This document shows, piece by piece, positions 10,761 through 20,309 of a stretch of 64,000 nucleotides of DNA. The DNA comes from Leishmania donovani (lineage: Eukaryota; Euglenozoa; Kinetoplastea; Trypanosomatida; Trypanosomatidae): assembly GCF_000227135.1 (NCBI RefSeq), contig NC_018252.1, positions 667,230-731,229 of the forward strand. The letters run 5' to 3'. Positions within the stretch are counted from its first letter, which is position 1; every line of letters starts with the position of its first letter. The position numbers and the translations under genes were made by a program. The notes below the pieces were generated by a model. It had not been told where the DNA came from and ran no database searches. It saw nothing but the letters and a program-made list of their open reading frames with translations.

Positions 10761-10912
10761 GCTATCACTTCCCGCTTGGCGTTTGGGATGTGTGGATGCT
10801 CTGTATGCGCGTGCGCGGCTTGTGCTGCCGCTTCTTCCTTTTAGAAGGCTCTCTTCGCTGTATCCGCCCCGTCTGTGCTTGTGTGCGTTCTCCCTGTACG
10901 GGTGGGCGTGGA

Positions 10913-11912
10913 TTGCGCACAATTTGTGTGTAAGCGTGTGGCGAGCGAGACAGAGAGACCGACCGACAGACAGATGCGGACGGGGCGGGCAGACAGATGC
11001 AAGGATGGCAGAGCGGTCGCAGTGAGGAGGTCTCCGCGAGACCACAAGACGGTATCGTTATCGGCACACATACACACAATACCACTCCATCTCACCCGAT
11101 ATATGTGCGTGCATGTATTTTTACGCCCACTCCGTCATCCCCGGATGACAGGTGTGGCGGGCACGCGCCCCTCTCAGTGCGTCGTATCTCAGGGCCCCGG
11201 GCGCCCCCACCCCCATCTCTCTATCTGTGCGGAGGGCCAAGCAGCCCCCCTCCTCCTCCTCCTGTTCCTGCTGAATGCCGAGCTACTGGTGGTGGTGACA
11301 GAGTCAAGCGCTTACGACGTGGGGAGGTCAGGGCGGTTTACTGCTACGNNNNNNNNNNNNNNNNNNNNNNNNNNNNNNNNNNNNNNNNNNNNNNNNNNNN
11401 NNNNNNNNNNNNNNNNNNNNNNNNNNNNNNNNNNNNNNNNNNNNNNNNNNNNNNNNNNNNNNNNNNNNNNNNNNNNTTGCGCACAATTTGTGTGTAAGCG
11501 TGTGGCGAGCGAGACAGAGAGACCGACCGACAGACAGATGCGGACGGGGCGGGCAGACAGATGCAAGGATGGCAGAGCGGTCGCAGTGAGGAGGTCTCCG
11601 CGAGACCACAAGACGGTATCGTTATCGGCACACATACACACAATACCACTCCATCTCACCCGATATATGTGCGTGCATGTATTTTTACGCCCACTCCGTC
11701 ATCCCCGGATGACAGGTGTGGCGGGCACGCGCCCCTCTCAGTGCGTCGTATCTCAGGGCCCCGGGCGCCCCCACCCCCATCTCTCTATCTGTGCGGAGGG
11801 CCAAGCAGCCCCCCTCCTCCTCCTCCTGTTCCTGCTGAATGCCGAGCTACTGTTGGTGGTGACAGAGTCAAGCGCTTACGACGTGGGGAGGTCAGGGCGG
11901 TTTACTGCTACG
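10913..11912. repeat. 436-base direct repeat abutting a gap (likely assembly overlap)
   Basis: Bases 10913-11348 reappear as 11477-11912 at an offset of 564 with one visible mismatch (G at 11289, T at 11853). The first copy ends exactly where the Ns begin (11349-11476) and the second starts exactly where they end. That is what an unmerged overlap of two contigs looks like. A true tandem duplication is possible but would not be expected to end at both gap edges. Confidence 0.85.
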
Positions 11913-12038
11913 GGTGTCGGCGGTCAGGGCCCGGATGGCGTTGCGTCGGATCGACCCGCAACTGCGAACACGCCTGTACCAGCCACCTGATGGGCGAAGC
12001 GCCAGCGTGTGTCTAGCACTGCTTCACACCACGCGATG

Positions 12039-12137
12039 NNNNNNNNNNNNNNNNNNNNNNNNNNNNNNNNNNNNNNNNNNNNNNNNNNNNNNNNNNNNNN
12101 NNNNNNNNNNNNNNNNNNNNNNNNNNNNNNNNNNNNN
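12039..12137. other. Assembly gap (99 Ns) beside a poly-C run
   Basis: Ns at 12039-12137 are followed directly by a C homopolymer at 12140-12149. Homopolymer failure is a likely cause of the break. Confidence 0.9.
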
Positions 12138-12449
12138 TGCCCCCCCCCCCGATAGCAGGCCGTGTGGAGGGTCGAGTGGCGCTGAGCTCACGCTCTAAGG
12201 CAGGGATATCGATATGCTGAATAGAACAAGACGACCAGCTCCTCGTTTTCACACATGATCCTACTCAAGTGCATCAAAAACGTATACAGTGGCCCATCGA
12301 TTGCCCCCCCCCCCTTCCGCCGCCTGAAGCGTGTAGAGGATGAGATAGGATGATGGTGGTGGTGGTGGGATGCTGTGTGTAGGTGCCACGGCTAAGGATG
12401 ACTGGTATGTGTACTGCTGATGGGGCAATGTATGACGTTGTTAAGCGAA

Positions 12450-12478
12450 ACACACACACACACACACACACGCACACA
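12450..12478. repeat. CA dinucleotide microsatellite
   Basis: A run of CA units with one CG near the end lies about 120 bases beyond the stop codon of the gene at 12599, inside its probable 3' UTR. Confidence 0.85.
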
Positions 12479-12598
12479 CTTACGCGCACGTGAACAGAAA
12501 GGCGGTGAAGGGCGCGCATCACCAATTGCGGTCAGCTGCGCAGCCTCGATCGACAGACAATCATGTGCATGAGGGCGTTTGCATAGCCTGCGCTCGGC

Positions 12599-13561
12599 TC
12601 ACGGCTTCCGAGTTCTGTTCAACTGCTGCTGCAGCGACAGCGCCCGCCGGACCAGGAAGGAGTTGCCGTTCCGGTCCTGCACGCGCACGTCGAAGAACTG
12701 TGGGTACTTGAGCAGGAAGGCGCATGGTCGGACTAAAGGGTAGCCCATGCACCGCATCTTTACATCACGCGAAATATTGAGACTCGAGAACGCCACCCAC
12801 TCATTGGGAATGTAAGTCAGAACCTCCTCCAAGCGTTCCTTGAGTGTGGTGGTATTGCCAACGAAGCCGCTGCCTGTGCCTATGCAAGGCGACCCGCCAA
12901 CGATGCTCGAATTCGGCATGGCTACCTCCATGGCTTTCTGCGGCCCCAGCCACTGCTCCAGCGCCGGCAACGGCTTCGTTCCAGGCGGAAGCCGCATAAC
13001 GTGCATGTTGTTCTTGGCGCAGGACGGAGGCGCCACATGCAGCGTAGCAGATTGCGACGTCCTCTTTGCGCCGAGGCGGCACACCAGGAAGTGGTTCGGG
13101 AAGTGCAAGAGGAGTTCCTCCAAGGGAAGACGATGCGCTACGAGAATCTTTCGGGAGGCGGGGCTCAGGGCACGAAACAGCTCCCCCACTGGCATCGTGC
13201 GTGTGACGAGGGTTCCGAGCTCCACTATTACGGGCTCCAGCGATGGAGGGCCTTCTTTAGCGGCATCCCGGTTGCCGACTGAGCTCTCGCGTGCAACAGG
13301 GCTGCTGCTGCCTGCCGTGCTGCTTTTTTCTGATAGAGAAAGCGACGCTCCGGGTAGGGTGGAGGACTGTCCGACAGCGCGCCGTTGATGAAGCAGCGGC
13401 GAGGGGTACAGCGAGCCGGTGGTCGCGGCTGCGCTGCTTGATGGAAGGAACGTGAATATTGCCGTCGCCGTGAAGATACGCATCCGCTGTGCCGTGTGCT
13501 GCGCTGCGGGGTGGGCGGGCGCGGCGCGCCACAGGGGACAACACAGACGCATAGGCTTCAT
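12599..13561 (-). CDS. Probable mitochondrial protein with two copies of a small module
   Basis: 320 residues from the first in-frame ATG (13561). The first 45 residues are Arg- and Ala-rich without acids (MKPMRLCCPLWRAAPAH), as in a mitochondrial presequence. A Ser-rich linker follows to about residue 105. Two related modules then appear: residues about 125-175 (LFRALSP.., LLLHFPNHFLV) and about 242-307 (LEEVLTYIPNEW, then FLLKYPQFFDVRV and FLVRRA). Each looks like a small helical or winged-helix unit ending in a F-P/Y-P-x-x-F-x-V strand. I cannot name the gene. Kinetoplastid mitochondrial ribosome, RNA-editing and assembly proteins often contain such units, so a role in mitochondrial RNA or ribosome metabolism is an inference. 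Its neighbour at 14596-15525 carries a similar unit. Confidence 0.75.
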   Translation of the reverse strand: MKPMRLCCPLWRAAPAHPAAQHTAQRMRIFTATAIFTFLPSSSAAATTGSLYPSPLLHQRRAVGQSSTLPGASLSLSEKSSTAGSSSPVARESSVGNRDAAKEGPPSLEPVIVELGTLVTRTMPVGELFRALSPASRKILVAHRLPLEELLLHFPNHFLVCRLGAKRTSQSATLHVAPPSCAKNNMHVMRLPPGTKPLPALEQWLGPQKAMEVAMPNSSIVGGSPCIGTGSGFVGNTTTLKERLEEVLTYIPNEWVAFSSLNISRDVKMRCMGYPLVRPCAFLLKYPQFFDVRVQDRNGNSFLVRRALSLQQQLNRTRKP

Positions 13562-14595
13562 TGTATGTATGTGTGCACCGTCAGCGGTGTTGAGGTTCCC
13601 CCGCACGATGAGGAGAGACGAAGGTCAAGAGTGGAGCGCGGCTGAATGGGAGGGTGTTCGCGGAGACACGTTGGGTGAGGGCAGAGAGACGGGGCGCAGG
13701 TGAGGGAGGGGTGTCGTTGCAGCGGAGACGAGGTATAGGACGGAGAGACAAAGGCAGCGACGTCAGCGACTCGCGAACGCGCCGGCAGCCGCACTCGCAT
13801 CCGCAGCTGTAGTGTGCATGTGAAGCGCGTGGAGAGGGGAGGAAGATACGGGCGTGTATCTCACACATTGCCGACATGCGCGCGCATTGAAAAGGTGGTG
13901 GTGGTAGTGGCATGCAGCCGAGACACCCACGCACACACACGCACATGCGCAGAGGTGAGGTGGGGGATGCGTTGAGGATTCGTTCTTATCTAGACGGCAG
14001 GCGTGGGGACGCCACAAAGGGTGTCGAGGCACACGGACACACACACACACGCCACATACACAGGCGCAGAGAGAGAGAGAGAGACAGAGACAGACTCACC
14101 GTCTCACGCACACACCACAGGTAATCATATGAAGGAGGCAGGCACGGCTGCAACCGCATATTGAGATGGACCGATAACGTATGCAGAAAAAAAAAACGTA
14201 CACTCCCACAGACGCACACACACACACACACAAAGTGATCAACACGGAAGCAAGCCCACCATCATAGAGCTCGGCAACTGCACCGCCGGAGGTGTGCGAA
14301 GACGGGAGTGTGTATGTGTGCGTGTGTGCGTGCTCGTGTGCATGTGTATTGCGATGTTGAGGGAGAAGGGGTGGGGGAGGAGGCTGGTGGAGGGAAGCAG
14401 CTGTCGAGGTGATGAAGGAGCACGCGCTTCGAAGCATAAGGTAAGACAACGAAAAAGCAAAGAAAACACAAGAGGCGAAGTAGGGTGGCTCGAGCGGCTC
14501 GCAGAAGGTGAACCACCAACAGAAGCACCCGCTCACCCCACCCACCGAGACGCGCGCGCACAGGTGAATGTAGGACTAAACAAGGGATGCTTCAT
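13562..14595. other. Intergenic spacer
   Basis: About 1 kb without a credible gene. It holds CA and GA tracts near 14036-14095, an A run at 14187-14195 and CA sequence at 14212-14231. It should contain the 3' UTR of the RGG protein and the 5' UTR of the next gene. Confidence 0.55.
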
Positions 14596-15525
14596 CTAAC
14601 GAGTGCCGAAGGACTGATTGCGACTACCCATCGGGCCGCCTCGACGGGGTGCACCATCACCGCCTCCGTGACTTCCGTTGTTGCTGCCGTATCCGCGGCG
14701 ATCAGCGCGCTGCGGTGGGGGACCGCGGCGCCCATCTCCTCCTCCATAGTATCCGTTGCCGCCTTCGTTGCGGTACTGCTGCGGCGGAGACCGTGAAGGC
14801 CCTGAGGGCGATGGGGAGCTCTGATGCCGGCGAACGCCACCACCACGGCCACCACGTCCGCGGTTGCTCCCAAAGCCGCCTCCCGGACGACGCTGCTGCT
14901 GCTGGCGGTCGGCGTCGTCGAGTCCCATCATCCGTCGCATTGTTTTGCGCTGCGCATCGCGTGTGGCATACTGCTGCATGACGATGGGGTTGCCAATCAC
15001 GTAGAGGACGCCGTCCTCGGGGTTGGTGTGTAGAACAAAGAACTGCTTGCGCTGTTCGAGGAAGCTTCGCAGCCCACCGTGCCGCTCGCTGAGCGCCTCT
15101 TGTATGTTCTCGTCGATGGCAGAGAAGAGGGACTTGATGGAGATAGCTCCCTTGGGCGGTATGTGCTTTACCACCTCTGTCATCACAATGGAGTCGTCAC
15201 GGAGGGCGGCGCGGGTTTCAGCGCTCAGCTCGCCGTCGCCCGTGCTGTTCATCACCGCGGCTGGGACAGGGCCGGGCGACGCTCGCGGGCTGCCGAAGCT
15301 GCCGGTGCCGCGAGAACCCGCGAGCGGCTCAGAGCTAGTGCCGCTTCCTCTACCACCACCAGAGGAGCGGCTGTAGGGCCGCGAGGACTGCCAGCGCAAC
15401 GCACAAGCTGAGTAGCCTATCGTTGCTGATGCCGGCGCGCCTGCAGCGACCGCCATAGCGGCGGCGGCTGGTCCACCGCTGCTGAACCCGCCGCGTGACA
15501 GGATCGAAATGAATCGCATGCTCAT
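14596..15525 (-). CDS. RGG-rich mitochondrial RNA-binding protein, probable TbRGG3 orthologue
   Basis: 309 residues. Residues 1-50 form an Arg/Ser/Ala-rich presequence (MSMRFISILSRGGFSSGG). A Gly/Ser linker leads to a globular unit at about 100-185, containing VVKHIPPKGAISIKSLF and GGLRSFLEQRKQFFVL, which looks like a winged helix. The C-terminal 110 residues are a low-complexity tail with RGG and RG repeats (NRGRGGRGGGVRR) and Gly/Tyr/Asn-rich sequence, typical of RNA binding and arginine methylation. Family knowledge: RGG proteins of this type associate with the kinetoplastid mitochondrial RNA-editing mediator (MRB1/RESC) complex. I recall T. brucei RGG3 lying two or three genes from PDH E1-beta, as here, so RGG3 is my best match. 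The identity rests on architecture and remembered synteny, not on alignment. Confidence 0.75.
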   Translation of the reverse strand: MSMRFISILSRGGFSSGGPAAAAMAVAAGAPASATIGYSACALRWQSSRPYSRSSGGGRGSGTSSEPLAGSRGTGSFGSPRASPGPVPAAVMNSTGDGELSAETRAALRDDSIVMTEVVKHIPPKGAISIKSLFSAIDENIQEALSERHGGLRSFLEQRKQFFVLHTNPEDGVLYVIGNPIVMQQYATRDAQRKTMRRMMGLDDADRQQQQRRPGGGFGSNRGRGGRGGGVRRHQSSPSPSGPSRSPPQQYRNEGGNGYYGGGDGRRGPPPQRADRRGYGSNNGSHGGGDGAPRRGGPMGSRNQSFGTR

Positions 15526-16211
15526 GCTCTCTTTGCAGTTGAGTCTGCAGCTAGTCGTTGCCTATCTATCGGCGTGCGGGCGTGTGTGTGGGCGTGCCTG
15601 TCTACTCTTCTTGTATGTGAGTGTGCCTATTCGACTCTCTGTATTGTTGACGTACACAGCCAAGCCACGGTGTCCACTAGGATAGTATGTGGTCGAGCAA
15701 GAGTCGCGGAGTAGAGTGGGGGGGGGGCACGGCAGGGCGCGTACTAGAACACTGTTGAACATCAACCAAAGGGCAGCGACGACAACGACCCTCACGTGAC
15801 TTGAGAGGCGGGACGAAGCGGTGACACACACACACACACACTTACACGCAGACAGGGGCACACAACAACCTCAGCCACCAAACTGCCGCAAGAGAGGCGA
15901 AGGAAAGCCAAACAAACAAGCAAGAGGGGGCCAAACAAACTCAAGTCACCTCAAGCACACTGAGTTGGAGGGGTGGAGGGTGGAGGGGTTTCAGAGACAA
16001 TGACGCACGGCACATGCATCCGGCGTTGGGGAGAGAAAGAAGCCGGCAAAGCAGAGGGAGACGCATGGTTGGTGCAGGATGTGTGCATGAGCGTGTGGCC
16101 GGCAGGAAGGGGGGAGGAGGAGCAGACGGGCGCAGACGGTGGACGCGGATGTAAGGAGAAGGGATGGGGGAGGCGGCGGGGAGAGGAGCCCAAGCGCCTC
16201 TTGAGCATGAC

Positions 16212-17082
16212 GCACACACACACACACACACACACACATTCCCCTCTCTCCTTCGCCTCACACGCCTTTCTCCAGAGTACGCCATACGCATCTTCTTTAC
16301 TGTCACCGACGCACATGCACACACGTGCGTTTTGTTTCTCTCTATGGAGCGCATCACATATTTTTTTGTTTGAGTTCTGAGGCACACACACACACGCACA
16401 AACATGCAGACAGAGAGGCTGAGGTGTGGGGGGGGGGTGAGGGGAGGGGAGGACAACCCTCCCCCACACCCCCGACAAGAAAACAGAAACGAAGCACAGG
16501 ATGGAAAACAACGAAAACGAGAACGGTAGGATACATGAGTGACGGGACAGAAGAGAGGGAGAGGGGTGGGGAAAGAGGCGTGCCCATGTGTGCATGCAGG
16601 ACCTGCTATTCAGTCCCGCACACACACACATATATATATATGTGCGTCTGTGTGAGCATGTGTCCTCCGTCCGTAAGAGTGCGCCCGTGGGAGCCGCACA
16701 CGCACACGCGTGTTCACAATCCGGCACAAGAACAAAAAGGGGACGAGAAATAGTGATGAACCTGAATGATGCGAACGATGTCAAGAGGGTGTGTGTGGGT
16801 GAGGGGAGGGGAGCGGGTTGAAGCCAGATACATATAAGGCGGGGCGAGGGTGGGCGGGTAGGGGTTAAAGGGGACATGTTTACGTTGTGCGCATGCGCGC
16901 AGTGTAACACAATGAATGACGTCACATGCACGCCCCTTGCTCCCTTCCGATTCCCCCTCACGCTTTCACTCGCATCTCCCCACCCCCACCCCGCCCACAC
17001 GTAGGCCCGTATATATTTCCGACAGCGCCGGAGGGCAGGACAAGCAGCAACACACGGCACATAAAAAAAAAGATCCAACTCT

Positions 17083-17114
<32 letters not shown>
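16212..17114. repeat. CA microsatellites at 16212-16238 and 17086-17114
   Basis: Two long CA tracts lie in the spacer upstream of the RGG-protein gene. They generate spurious open frames on both strands. Confidence 0.85.
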
Positions 17115-17117
<3 letters not shown>

Positions 17118-17429
17118 GACTGTGAGAGGCGATGTAAGAGAATAAAGACGAGGGCGGTGATGGGAGAGGAGGAGGGCTAGGAAAGGGACGGAGCGCCTCC
17201 TGCCTTCGTGCAAGCGACAGTCGGCGCCTGTGAGCCGATGTGTGTGTGTGTCTGTGTGAGTGGGTGTAAGGCGCTGCCCCCATGAGGCGCACAAAACGAA
17301 AAGGCATGCAAGAGAGAAGAACGAGCGGTGAGCAGGTCAGCCCAACGGCGCAGGGCACACAGACGGAGAGATGGGGAAAAGAATACACAACCATAAAGTG
17401 GAGAGGGCCTGTGGCGTGATGTGCGTGTG

Positions 17430-17602
17430 TGGGGGTGGGGGTGGGGGCGGGCAGAGTCACCACAAAACACAGAAAGCAGCCTCAAGAGAGAACACAACAA
17501 GAGAGAACACAAAAAGAGAGAGGATAACTATGCGATGCACAAGGACGGCTGTAATTAGCTGTCTGTAGCGGAACTGAGAGGAGAGGGGAGGGGAGGGGAG
17601 GG
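17430..17602 (+). other. Two G-quadruplex-type G-run blocks
   Basis: The plus strand has four G runs with single-base loops at 17430-17451 (three runs of five Gs, then three Gs) and again at 17584-17602 (three runs of four Gs, then three Gs). Both fit the canonical quadruplex pattern. They lie 80-250 bases beyond the stop of the acylated calpain-related gene, on the strand opposite to the mRNA. Function is not shown. Confidence 0.6.
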
Positions 17603-17682
17603 CGAAGGGCAGCCATCAGTGCGGACTAATATGCCACCGAGTAGGTGAGTGGGGGCGTGGGAGGTGGTGGATCGGGGAGCTA

Positions 17683-18111
17683 CTACTTCCGCCTCGACTG
17701 CTTGTGCTCGTACTTTTCCTTGGTCTTCTCCCACTGAAAGCGCTCGGTGAGGGGTATAGCCTCGATGGTGCTGGTGTAGCTGCCCGCCACACCTACAATG
17801 AAGTCTTGCGTCTCCTTCGGGTAGACGATGATCTCGACTAGCTTGTTGCCATTTTCCAGCTCCGACAAGGTGGCGTTGTGCAGCGCCTCGATGTCGCTGT
17901 CGCGGCTAAAGTAGTAGCGGATGTGGAACTCGTACTCGAGGGTGTCGTTGTAGAAGGCCCAGCGCTCACCGTCGTCGTACAGAAGACGAAAGAGAAGACC
18001 GTTCTGCTTCTTAGGGAACATCTTCAGTGCCTTCAGCGGCTCCTCCGGTGGGCCGCCGTACTTCCACACGATATCGTCCTGCGCTGAGTACGTAGAGTAG
18101 CCGCAGCCCAT
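17683..18111 (-). CDS. Small kinetoplastid calpain-related protein, dually acylated N-terminus
   Basis: 142 residues from the ATG at 18111. The frame extends upstream, but only this start gives MGCGYST, with Gly2 for N-myristoylation and Cys3 for palmitoylation. The body is one DUF1935 / domain I-K unit (about residues 20-125): NGLLFRLLYDDGERWAFYND, then YEFHIRYYF and IIVYPKETQDFIVGV. Family knowledge: these units occur at the N-terminus of kinetoplastid calpain-like proteins and alone in small proteins (SKCRPs) that sit at the plasma or flagellar membrane. No cysteine-protease domain is present, so it is not a peptidase. The C-terminus is basic and Lys/Glu-rich. Neighbours give no functional hint. 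Confidence 0.88.
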   Translation of the reverse strand: MGCGYSTYSAQDDIVWKYGGPPEEPLKALKMFPKKQNGLLFRLLYDDGERWAFYNDTLEYEFHIRYYFSRDSDIEALHNATLSELENGNKLVEIIVYPKETQDFIVGVAGSYTSTIEAIPLTERFQWEKTKEKYEHKQSRRK

Positions 18112-18548
18112 TGTTGCTTCTCTGCGCCACACGCGTGTGCTATTGTTATTTGTGCGACGTAAAGATAGGTGGCGCTCGTGATGGGACACTCGTCTGTTTT
18201 GCTTGGCGTTGCTGTTCCGAGTGCGTGGCGAAGTGCAGTTCTGGCTCACAGCTGGACACGTGTGGTGGCGGTGCTAGGCACTCCTGTGCCCCACAGCCCC
18301 GTACAGAGAGGGAGAGGGGAGGCAAAGGAATCCCGCGAAGAAAGAAAATGAAGACCGCGACGTCGCGGTGTGCGCGTGTGTACGTGCGGAGGGCGTCAGG
18401 GAGAGGTTTATGGGGTGGAGGTGCTGGTAAGAGAAAGAGAAGGAGGGAATGGGTAAGGCCGTAGCGATGGAAGTGGCGCTTGGCACTCACATGCGCAGTC
18501 GCCCCCGCACAATGTACAAGGGGGCGCTTGCTTGGGCCCACCTGCTGC
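18112..18548. other. Spacer with probable 5' UTR of the calpain-related gene
   Basis: No gene is seen in this part. A purine-rich run on the plus strand at 18305-18354 is a pyrimidine tract on the coding strand and is listed separately as a candidate trans-splice signal. Confidence 0.55.
18284..18354 (-). promoter_or_regulatory. Candidate trans-splice signal: pyrimidine tract and AG
   Basis: On the coding strand a pyrimidine-rich tract of about 50 bases (18354 down to 18305) is followed about 20 bases later by the first AG, near 18285-18284. Spliced-leader addition there would give a 5' UTR of about 170 bases for the calpain-related gene. This is inferred from the usual kinetoplastid rule (pyrimidine tract, then the next AG); it was not observed in RNA. 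Confidence 0.35.
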
Positions 18549-18785
18549 TCACGGAGCCAAGAGAGTGTGTGCGAGGGAGGAGAGAACAAACTCTGCAGAG
18601 AATGGAAGACACACTAAAACGATGGCAAGGATTACCAGCGCCATCACCACTGTGACAATGGCGGTGGTGGAGAACTCTGGTCCTATCACAAAGACGAGCG
18701 GCGTTGCCATCAACGGGAGAAGACGAGGGAGCAGGACCCGACAGAGAGAGTGTCTATCGCTACGGTGCTGCTTCGTTCCCCGCAT
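18549..18785 (-). CDS. Possible small membrane protein (78 codons)
   Basis: An ATG-started frame begins 19 bases beyond the RMI1 stop codon and encodes 78 residues: a basic N-terminus, then a hydrophobic core (PLVFVIGPEF, then IVTVVMALVILAIVLVCLPF) that would span a membrane. It is unlike the repeat-derived frames elsewhere in the spacers because it has normal composition. It may be a real short gene, a remnant of a larger membrane protein, or chance coding in the RMI1 3' UTR. I see no family match. Confidence 0.3.
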   Translation of the reverse strand: MRGTKQHRSDRHSLCRVLLPRLLPLMATPLVFVIGPEFSTTAIVTVVMALVILAIVLVCLPFSAEFVLSSLAHTLLAP

Positions 18786-18803
18786 TCGTGCTGTCTGCTT
18801 CGA

Positions 18804-20309
18804 TCACGGCTCCGGCACAGCGTGCATCACCTCCACAATGCCGTCCCCTGCCCGCCGCACCAGCGTGAAACGCCCTTTGCCAAACCGCTCCAGCGCGTGC
18901 CCGACGGCTTCCACTGTGCGCGTCAGCAGCTCCACATCTGCCTCAGCGTTCGATCGGGACAGCGCACGAAACGCAGCTGCGGGCATGCCCACCAGCTGAT
19001 GCAGCCAGGCATGGCCAAGGTCGACGGTGAGGTGATCGTCCTCGCTCACCGTCTCCAGCTCCTCGCCTTGCACGGAGGGGCTGTTGCTTAGCTGCTGCTG
19101 TGTCTCGCGCTCCACAGCGTTTGGCGAGGACAGTTGCACGAGAAGCGAGTACGTGAAGGCGTCTCTTGCAGGGTTCGGCTCTGCCCCGACGTGGTGGCCG
19201 TTGTGGGCGGCACCAGGGGATGGTTCATTGATGACCATGTCCGACACCACTTCCGTGATGAAGGCCACCGTGCAGAAGGGCACATGGGGCGGATGCTGGG
19301 CGGCGTGGGCGGGCCAGCATCGAAGGGGCTGCAGAGGGAGAGCTGCGAGCGACTGCGACTGTTGCGGTGGCAGTGCTGGTGAGCTGACTGGGGAAGCTAC
19401 GACCAGTTGTTGCGACGGCTGCGGGTGTTGCTGCGCAGGGGCGGCGGAGGTCGACATCATCGGTGCGTCGGTACGACTCATCGGCTGGTACTGCTGTTGC
19501 CGCTGCTGCTGCTTCGAGGGACGTCCAGTGCTCGCCGCTAGTTGCTGCCGCGCCTGTGCTTCCCAGTATACCTCTAGCGCCCTCACACGGCCACCCATTA
19601 CTTCTGTGTTCCCCGCGTGCAGCCGGAGAACGCCATGCTGCACACATGGCACAGAGATGACCGTGGTATCCGACACCGATGCAGTCAAGCGCACGTGCAG
19701 TTTGGCACCAAGCGTGATGCCTTCTTTGGCCAGTACACCATAGCGCTGCCGCGTGCGCGCAGAGGCGTCCTCGACGGCGAGCACACGCTGGAAGCCGTCC
19801 GACAACTCCAGCCGCAGGCACCGCCACTGACCGCCGCTTGGCCGCAGCGGTATGTGGTTCTGCGCCTCTTCATCTTGCTGCTCCTCCATCTCCTGTAGGG
19901 TGGCGTCGGCGAGGGGGGCCGCGGTGTCTGTGCCCGCGTCATTTAGCGCTGCGTTGGGCGTTGCACCAGAGCTGCTGCGGATGGAGGAGAGGGAGTGCAC
20001 GAGAACGCGGTTGCGCTGCTCGCGCGAGAGACTCACATCCTTGACTGACATGACCTGGAGAACGAGAGTCACCGTGTGCGCCGCTGGCGATAAGGGGGTG
20101 CCATCGGGATGCACAAGATCCCTGCTGCTGCCTTGGCTCCGCAGGGATGGCGCTACACCAGGCAGGTTGAGCAGCCCGGTGGGCGTGAGAAACGGCGCCA
20201 GGGAGGGGCGGATGAGCGGCGGACCGGATCGCCGCGCCACCTCCTCCAGGTCCTCATCGAGGTGGCTCCGTATGTAGTCCACCGTCGCCTCGTCAGTGCC
20301 AGCAGTCAT
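18804..20309 (-). CDS. RMI1: RecQ-mediated genome instability protein 1 (RMI1/BLAP75)
   Basis: 501 residues from the ATG at 20309. An N-terminal helical region (1-75) precedes an OB fold at about 80-250: TVTLVLQVMSVKDVS, LRLELSDGFQRVLAVE, then GVLRLHAGNTEVMGGRV, the typical RMI1 pattern of strand, loop and G-G-x-V end. Residues 120-155 are an acidic loop and about 255-360 a Gln-rich linker. A second OB-like unit at about 365-495 contains LTVDLGHAWLHQLVGM and ends GRFTLVRRAGDGIVEVM, resembling the RMI2-binding OB fold of animal RMI1. Family knowledge: RMI1 joins topoisomerase III-alpha and a RecQ helicase to dissolve double Holliday junctions; a T. brucei RMI1 affecting antigenic variation has been reported. 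ATG 20309 was preferred because the preceding 29 codons are Arg-rich and look non-coding. Confidence 0.85.
   Translation of the reverse strand: MTAGTDEATVDYIRSHLDEDLEEVARRSGPPLIRPSLAPFLTPTGLLNLPGVAPSLRSQGSSRDLVHPDGTPLSPAAHTVTLVLQVMSVKDVSLSREQRNRVLVHSLSSIRSSSGATPNAALNDAGTDTAAPLADATLQEMEEQQDEEAQNHIPLRPSGGQWRCLRLELSDGFQRVLAVEDASARTRQRYGVLAKEGITLGAKLHVRLTASVSDTTVISVPCVQHGVLRLHAGNTEVMGGRVRALEVYWEAQARQQLAASTGRPSKQQQRQQQYQPMSRTDAPMMSTSAAPAQQHPQPSQQLVVASPVSSPALPPQQSQSLAALPLQPLRCWPAHAAQHPPHVPFCTVAFITEVVSDMVINEPSPGAAHNGHHVGAEPNPARDAFTYSLLVQLSSPNAVERETQQQLSNSPSVQGEELETVSEDDHLTVDLGHAWLHQLVGMPAAAFRALSRSNAEADVELLTRTVEAVGHALERFGKGRFTLVRRAGDGIVEVMHAVPEP

Larger units (their letters stand above)
10761..12598. 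other. Intergenic spacer with two assembly gaps
   Basis: No gene seen. The spacer includes two N gaps, a 436-base repeated block (10913-11348 and 11477-11912), a C homopolymer at about 12304-12314 and a CA microsatellite at 12450-12478. Confidence 0.6.
15526..17682. other. Long intergenic spacer
   Basis: 2.1 kb without a credible gene. It contains CA tracts at 15824-15842, 16212-16238 and 17086-17114, a TA run at about 16631-16641, and two G-rich blocks at 17430-17451 and 17584-17602. Open frames here are Cys-Val or His-Thr repeats translated from microsatellites. Confidence 0.6.

Noticed and set aside
10913..11912. True tandem gene or regulatory duplication
   Set aside because: Copy boundaries coincide with both gap edges, which points to an assembly overlap.
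15951..17294. 447-codon minus-strand open frame in the spacer upstream of the RGG gene
   Set aside because: Dominated by Cys-Val and His-Thr runs from CA/GT repeats and by Pro/Ser/Leu from pyrimidine tracts; no domain.
17683..18111. Calpain-type cysteine peptidase
   Set aside because: Only the DUF1935 unit is present; no protease domain or catalytic Cys-His-Asn.
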